DNA of 64,000 bases from Rehmannia glutinosa (Eukaryota > Streptophyta > Magnoliopsida > Lamiales > Orobanchaceae). Numbering within the stretch: position 1 is the stretch's first letter; every line of letters begins with the position of its first letter. The position numbers and the translations under genes were made by a program. The notes beneath the pieces are model-generated. The model made no database searches. It was not told where the DNA came from and saw only the letters and a list, made by a program, of their open reading frames with translations. Positions 59,115 through 64,000 of this stretch are shown here, piece after piece. The stretch spans positions 89,953,943 through 90,017,942 of the forward strand of contig CM071936.1 of NCBI GenBank assembly GCA_016081115.2, in the 5' to 3' direction.

Positions 59115-59689
59115 GATACCTGCAATCTCCATAAGCTGCATCAACACAAGCACAAAATAAATTATTTATGGCTCATAAGTAATGATAGCTACCGAAATCA
59201 AGCATGCACACATACATATGTATATGTTATATGTATATATATAGATATAGATAGATATGTGGATATGTATATTGAGAGATAGAGAGATTACAAGGATCGT
59301 TTCCCATTATAGCGCCGACATCAGGGTTACACATGCCACGATTTTTATAGACCAAATTTAGAACGAAATCCGCATCATTTAATAAGTCATTGGGAACAAA
59401 ACATGTACTGCCTGGTTGAATGGATGTACAGTCCACTATTCCACAAGTGTAGTCTTTAAATCCTTGCAACTTATCAAGTGTAGCATTTGTTGGTGCTACG
59501 CACCAATTATTGGTCTGGGGTAACATAATATATTTCAATCCAAACAAATCAATCATGATTTTAACATTGTTTACCAAAAAAAAACCAACTTACTTGTTTC
59601 TGGCCAACTGATTTGGAGAGTGTCTCAGAAGCATATACAAAACAAAAAAGACAACATAGAAGAAACAAAGAGAGATTGTTTTTCTCCAT
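59020..59689 (-). CDS. Secreted X8-domain (CBM43-like) protein, with an LTR-derived C-terminal tail
   Basis: Three exons on the minus strand: 59594-59689, 59292-59514 and 59020-59135, with introns that start GTAAG/GTAAT and end CCCAG/TGCAG. The product is 144 residues. A signal peptide (MEKNNLSLFLLCCLFCFVYA, residues 1-20) is followed by one X8 domain from about residue 33: NWCVAPTNATLDKLQGFKDY, TCGIVDCTSIQPGSTCFVPN, then RGMCNPDVGAIMGNDP-SYGDC. All six expected cysteines are present. X8 proteins bind beta-1,3-glucan (callose) at the wall or plasmodesmata. The copia insertion at 59114 falls in the original last codons. The ancestral frame would have stopped two residues later (114 aa), and the present one reads 31 codons of LTR to a TGA at 59020-59022. 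There is no internal stop. Confidence 0.8.
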
Positions 59690-59787
59690 GAAAATTTATT
59701 TATAATGAAGCTAGCTGCTACTCAGTTCCCCCGCCACCCCCCCTCCCCCTCAAGGTAAAAGTTTGACAAGTTCATTGTTTAAATACT
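59690..59787 (-). promoter_or_regulatory. Remaining proximal upstream region of the X8 gene
   Basis: Only 98 bp separate the ATG from the composite element. A C-rich tract lies on the plus strand at 59730-59752 (G-rich on the gene's strand). TATTTAAA-like sequence at the insertion target site (59777-59785, minus strand) might have been the TATA box; that is an inference. Confidence 0.4.
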
Positions 59788-60072
59788 GGCTAAATTGCAT
59801 TTTTGGTACACTAACTTAAGGTCAGTTGCAATTTCGCCCACTAATTCTAGGGTATGGCAAATTAGGACACCAATTTATAATTTTTTGCACATTGAGTACA
59901 CTTGTCGTTGGAAACTGAAAATTTCACCTGAAATTTTTCCCCAATTTCAATTTCCGACAACAAGTGTACTTAATGTGCAAAAAATTATAAATTAGTGTCC
60001 TAATTTACCAGACCTTGGAATTGGTGGACGAAAGTGCAACCCTAATTTAGTCTACTTAAAATGCAAATTAGC
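59788..60072. mobile_element. Palindromic MITE, left copy of the composite element
   Basis: Starts GGCTAAATTGCATTTTTGGT. The right end reversed is GCTAATTTGCATTTTAAGTA. The two arms of about 130 bp share GGACACCAATTTATAATTTT and GCACATTGAGTACACTTGTC. Confidence 0.85.
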
Positions 60073-60464
60073 TTTTTTTTTAAAAAAAAAAAAGAAAACA
60101 ATTAGCAATGTAATTAATTTCGTCGTAATATCCACGAAAAAATCTCTAGGTTAATTTATTACTTATTTAACATTTTTAATTTTACCAAATGGAACTAATT
60201 TCGTCGGTAACCTTTTTTTAAAAATAAATTACGATGTTGTCGGTAATTACTTATGGATTTTTTCCGTTGATATTTTTTTATTTCTATACTTCGTTTTATT
60301 TTACCAATGGAAATATCAATCCGTATTTGATTTTTTATTTATTTATTTTTATTATGTTCTTTCATATATAATATAATTTCTAATATATAGTATATGATAA
60401 TATAGTGTATAATATAATTTTAATACATATAGTATATAGTATAATTTTTAATATATATATAAGC

Positions 60465-60502
<38 letters not shown>

Positions 60503-60922
60503 ATAAAAAGCAAAACAAAAGATGCAATAAGAATCAACTTAGCTCAGTGAGAAATTGTCATTTCCAAACAATATAGGTCTCGGATTCGATGCTTCTTGTT
60601 AAATGTCAGGAAAAGTGCTAAAAGTGATACAAAATAATGTTATATTTTGCCAAAAAAAATGTGTTATATTTTGACAAAAAAGTGTTGCATTAGACTCATA
60701 TGTAATATTTTATAATTATTTTTTTAAAGTGTTACAACAGATGAGTACTTAATGTAACACTTAGAAAAAATATCACTAAAACTATTAAAAATGATACTGT
60801 ATACTACAGGTAGCAGGGGCAAGTGCGTCACTATAAAAGTGATACATATAATCTGTAGTAATATTTTATGGCTATTATGTAACAGTTTTTGGGTGTTACC
60901 TTATGTCACTTATGTTGTAGTG
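60073..60922 (-). mobile_element. Truncated CACTA-like terminus with nested SINE
   Basis: The minus strand from 60922 begins CACTACAACATAAGTGACAT, followed by repeated GTGTTAC/GTGATAC motifs as in CACTA subterminal regions. Further left, AATTTCGTCGGTAA-type motifs occur near 60115-60260. No second CACTA end is present. Confidence 0.55.
60535..60610 (+). mobile_element. tRNA-type SINE head
   Basis: A box TTAGCTCAGTG at 60539-60549 and B box GGATTCGATGC at 60582-60592 are spaced 32 nt apart, the layout of a tRNA-derived pol III promoter. It follows a (TG)n tract at 60482-60502. The 3' end of the SINE is not defined. Confidence 0.55.
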
Positions 60923-60924
60923 AC

Positions 60925-61108
60925 GTTCGCGATCCCCTAACATAACACCGCAAAGACGCGTGCACATCCCGTGGTTTACCTTGATAGCAGTGATGAGGGG
61001 CAGGAGCTGTTGTCTTCGGGCATTGTCAAGCATAAGGACAGAAGCTGAGTTATCAACAAAAAAAAAGCATTCAACCTCAATTTGTAATGTAGGCAAAGTT
61101 TTGTTGAT
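60925..61108 (-). pseudogene. Unidentified gene-like fragment
   Basis: The minus strand has an open stretch INKTLPTLQIEVECFFFVDN, SASVLMLDNARRQQLLPLIT, AIK, then a good splice donor GTAAAC at about 60981. The CACTA-like end lies about 58 bp further on. The composition is gene-like rather than random, but I do not recognise the protein. It may be an exon captured by the composite element. Confidence 0.35.
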
Positions 61109-61378
61109 GGCTAAATTGCATCTTTGGTACACTAACTTAGGGTCAGTTGCACTTTCATCCACTAATTCCAGGGTGTGGCAAATTAGGACACTAATTTATA
61201 ATTTTTTGCACATTGAGAACACTTGTTGTCGGAAATCGATTCGATTTTCGATTTCCGACAACAAGTGTACTCAATGTGCAAAAAATTATAAATTAGTGTC
61301 CTAATTTGCCACACCCTGGAATTAGTGGACGAAAGTGCACTTGACCTTAAGTTAGTGTACCAAAAATGCAATTTATCC
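61109..61378. mobile_element. Palindromic MITE, right copy of the composite element
   Basis: A near-perfect palindrome of about 135-bp arms around GAAATCGATTCGATTTTCGA near 61226. It has the same sequence as the left copy but is better preserved, with both arms holding GTGTCCTAATTTGCCACACC. Confidence 0.9.
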
Positions 61379-61485
61379 TTAAATACTAGGTGATAGTATG
61401 ATATACATGTTGAGTCATTGAAACCGAGTCATATAATTCATGGAAAATTCTTATAATTATTGTGATTTAGAGGATATTCGTAATA

Positions 61486-62379
61486 GGGTGAATTTCATAA
61501 TAGGATCCAAATTTAAGAAAATCTATCATTTTAAGACCTAAAATTTCAACCTTCTCAAATCAAGATCACATTTTTATTTTTTTCTCAAATTGGGCTCTCC
61601 CTCAAATTTTGGGTCCTCACTTCAAGACCCAAAATTTCAACCTTCTCAAATCAAGACCCAATTTTTATTTTTATTTTCTCAAACATGGCCCTCCCCCAAA
61701 TTTTCGGTTCTCGGTCCAATTTAACAAAAAGAGAAATATTAGTGTAATCTATCACGTCAACCACAAAAATTATTTTTCTTCCTCTTTTTCGTTTTTTCGC
61801 TCATTCTTTTTTACGTGATCCATACTTATTATCAATTTTATTTAACGTGTAGAAACAAAGATCTATAAATATAAATGTATGTAGCTAACAAGATGAAAAA
61901 AGCCGTGAAATATTTATCGGTTACTAAACAAAATAAGATATACCAAATTATGAATGAAAAAGAAGTAGTAAAATATTTTTTAGTTACTAAAAAAAATAAG
62001 ATTTCCAAATTATGATTGAATTTTACAGTTTAAAACAAGTATCGATTAGGAAAAAAGGAATGAGCAAAAAAATAAAAAGAGAAAGAAAATTAATTTTTTG
62101 TGGCCGGTGTGATAGATTAAATTAATATATCTTTTTGTTAAATTTTAAAACCTGAATTGAAAGCTCAAAATTTGGGGGAGGGCCTGATTTGAGAAAAAAA
62201 ATAAAAATTGGGTCTTGATTTAAGAATGTTGAAATTTTGGTCTTGAAGTGAGAACCCAAAATTTGAGAGAGAGCCCAATTTGAGGAAAAAAAAATTGGAT
62301 TTTAATTTCAGAAGGTTGAAATTATGAATCTTGAAATAATAGATTTTCTTAAATTTGGGTCCTATTATAAAATTCTCCC
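61486..62379. mobile_element. Long foldback MULE-type element, 894 bp
   Basis: The left end GGGTGAATTTCATAATAGG and the reversed right end GGGAGAATTTTATAATAGG begin inverted repeats that run almost to the centre. Even the middle parts match in inverted order (CACAAAAATTATTTTTCTTC against CACAAAAAATTAATTTTCTT). The left arm holds an internal direct repeat (TTTCAACCTTCTCAAATCAA at about 61550 and 61636). A 10-bp near-duplication, ATTCGTAATA / ATTCCTAATA, lies at 61476-61485 and 62380-62389. Non-coding. Confidence 0.85.
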
Positions 62380-62533
62380 ATTCCTAATACACCACATATG
62401 TTCAGTTCATTCAATATAAGAAGAATGCTTATGATTAATAATTTAGAAGGATACTGGTACTACACCATATATGTTTAGCTAATTCAAACAATATAATGAG
62501 TAATCACTATCTACTCAAAAAATATTTATATTT

Positions 62534-62923
62534 GAGCAAGTCTCTTGTGAGACGGTCTTACGGGTCAAAATCCGTGAGACGGACCTCTTAAGGGCTCCGT
62601 CTTGAGAACATAAACCATGAAAATAAATTTAAAAATAACAATGAACCATGAAAAAACAAAAATAAACCCTAAAAACATGAACCATGAAGAATAAACCCGA
62701 AAAACAAAAATAAACCCAAAAATTAAAAAATAAACCCTTAAAAAACTAAAAATCCTAAAAACCCAAATCAATTAAAAATAAACCCAAGAAACAAAATAAA
62801 CCCTAAAAAAACAAATATAAACCCTAAGAAAAATAAAATATGAAAAAAAACCTTTAAAACTTTGTGTAAGGGTTCCGTCTCATGGATCTAAATCCGTGAG
62901 ACCGTCTCACACAAGTTTTTGCC
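62534..62923. mobile_element. MULE-type MITE, copy 1 (390 bp)
   Basis: Starts GAGCAAGTCTCTTGTGAGAC and ends GTCTCACACAAGTTTTTGCC. Terminal repeats share TGTGAGACGGTC. A perfect 9-bp duplication, TTTATATTT, lies at 62525-62533 and 62924-62932. The interior is A-rich with repeated AATAAACCC phrases and no gene. Confidence 0.9.
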
Positions 62924-62932
62924 TTTATATTT

Positions 62933-63240
62933 ATGCTAAATATCATCCAAGTTATAAAATTTATGAATAATTGTTTTTTTAAAACATAATACAAGTTGAA
63001 AAAATTATTGCATCAATATATTTTTTGTATATTACAAATTTTATTAATTTAGAACACTCGTGACTATTTGAAAAGTATACGTACGCCACATCACTCGTAA
63101 TCATATATCTTATGAATCTAACTAGGCGAAAGAGTTGAAATTATAACATCCGACACAATATCTAAATACTTTTTAAATCTCAAAATCTATCTTTTGTTTT
63201 TTGACAAAATCTCAGAATCTGTCTAAAAAAATCAACACAT
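62933..63240. other. Spacer between the two MITE copies
   Basis: AT-rich. No feature recognised. Confidence 0.6.
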
Positions 63241-63249
63241 TTGAAACAA

Positions 63250-63641
63250 GAGCAAGTCTCTTGTGAGACGGTCTCACGGATCTAAATCCGTGAGACGGAC
63301 CTCCTAAGTTCTCCGTCTTGAGAACATGAACCATGAAAATAAATTTAAAAATAATAATGAACCATGAAAAAACAAAAATAAACCTTAAAAACATGAACCA
63401 TGAAGAATAAACCCGAAAAACAAAAATAAACCCAAAAAATAAAAAATAAACCCTAAAAAAAATTAAAAATCCTAAAAACCTAAATCAATTAAAAATAAAC
63501 CCAAGAAACAAAATAAACCCTTAAAAAACAAATATAAACCCTAAGAAAAATAAAATCTAAAAAAAAAACCTTTAAAACTTTGTGTAAGGCTTCCGTCTCA
63601 CGGATCTAAATCCGTGAGACCGTCTCACGCAAGTTTTTGCC
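63250..63641. mobile_element. MULE-type MITE, copy 2 (392 bp)
   Basis: Nearly identical to the copy at 62534, in the same orientation, but with its own perfect 9-bp duplication, TTGAAACAA, at 63241-63249 and 63642-63650. It therefore inserted independently and is not a segmental duplication. Confidence 0.92.
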
Positions 63642-63650
63642 TTGAAACAA

Positions 63651-64000
63651 TCTAGTATCCGGACACGTTATGATCATCCTTGATTGTAAACCAAAAATCG
63701 GAGCAATTATATAAACTGATTATGAGAACTCAAAAAGATATACTTCATAATTTTCAATAGTATATAGTTTATGTATCCACTCCACCTCTATGCAGAATTG
63801 TTTGCAATGACAAAAGATATGCACGTAATTTTTTTAAGGAAAACAATAAACATGTATGCACATGCATCCAAATTCTAGCTAGCTTTTCTCCACACTTTGT
63901 CATATTAATAATTATAGATATTATGTTTCCTCAAAAAAAAAATTATAGATATTATGTATATATTACCACTTGAGCAACACAAGATTTGCAAATTACCATA
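63651..64000. other. AT-rich right edge, nothing recognised
   Basis: No reading frame, repeat terminus or RNA gene is supported in the last 350 bp. Confidence 0.6.

Larger units (their letters stand above)
59788..61378. mobile_element. Composite element bounded by two palindromic MITE copies
   Basis: A 9-bp duplication, TTAAATACT, lies at 59779-59787 and 61379-61387, at the outer ends of two related palindromic MITEs (59788-60072 and 61109-61378). Neither MITE has a duplication at its inner end, so the 1591-bp unit appears to have moved as one. The 9-bp length suggests Mutator-type mobilisation. The middle holds a truncated CACTA terminus with a SINE in it and a gene-like fragment. The unit lies just upstream of the X8 gene. 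Confidence 0.7.

Overview
The window is plant nuclear DNA, AT-rich and almost entirely mobile-element sequence. Its composition (Ty1/copia of the SIRE and Ale types, Ty3/gypsy chromoviruses and Tat/Athila-like elements, MULE-type MITEs, Helitrons, hAT and CACTA remnants, plant tRNA-type SINEs) and one spliced plant X8-domain gene point to a eudicot. The GTGAGACGGTCTCACGG MITE and the SIRE/Tekay types made me think of an asterid, possibly Lamiales, but that is only an impression. Nothing bacterial or organelle-like is present apart from one decayed mitochondrial-type tRNA.

Layout. 1-4768: 5' part of a decayed gypsy chromovirus on the minus strand, cut by the window edge and inserted in another LTR whose end is seen at 4769-4999. 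5500-12140: a row of one partial and three complete TIR elements, each standing inside a (TA)n tract. 12141-14450: T-rich low-complexity DNA with one SINE. 14453-16262: a Tat-like LTR and broken gag. 17290-21243: the 3' part (extra ORF plus 3' LTR) of a SIRE-like copia element. 21270-22474: copia gag/protease relic and a tRNA-fMet relic. 23559-45721: one 0.77-kb foldback MULE-type MITE (9-bp TSD TATCTTGAG) blown up to 22 kb by two insertions, (a) a solo gypsy LTR that itself holds an 8.5-kb SIRE-like copia element and (b) an 11.2-kb Tekay-like gypsy element that holds a Helitron. The MITE sits just before an hAT transposase relic (45759-46260). 46260-48609: a region with one CK2-alpha exon and a CACTA terminus. 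49681-50907: two Helitrons head to tail. 50930-52466: a solo LTR. 52680-59114: an Ale-like copia element with a solo LTR nested in gag. 59020-59689: a small secreted X8-domain gene on the minus strand. 59788-61378: a composite element with a palindromic MITE at each end, upstream of that gene. 61486-63641: three more MULE-type MITEs.

The only gene I believe to be a host gene with intact coding capacity is the X8 gene. The Ale-like element landed in its last codons, so its reading frame now runs 31 codons into the LTR before a stop. The composite element landed about 100 bp upstream of its ATG.

Most boundaries of the mobile elements were fixed by reading target-site duplications directly. All retrotransposon reading frames contain stops or frameshifts, so none looks autonomous. 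Identities and ages were not computed.
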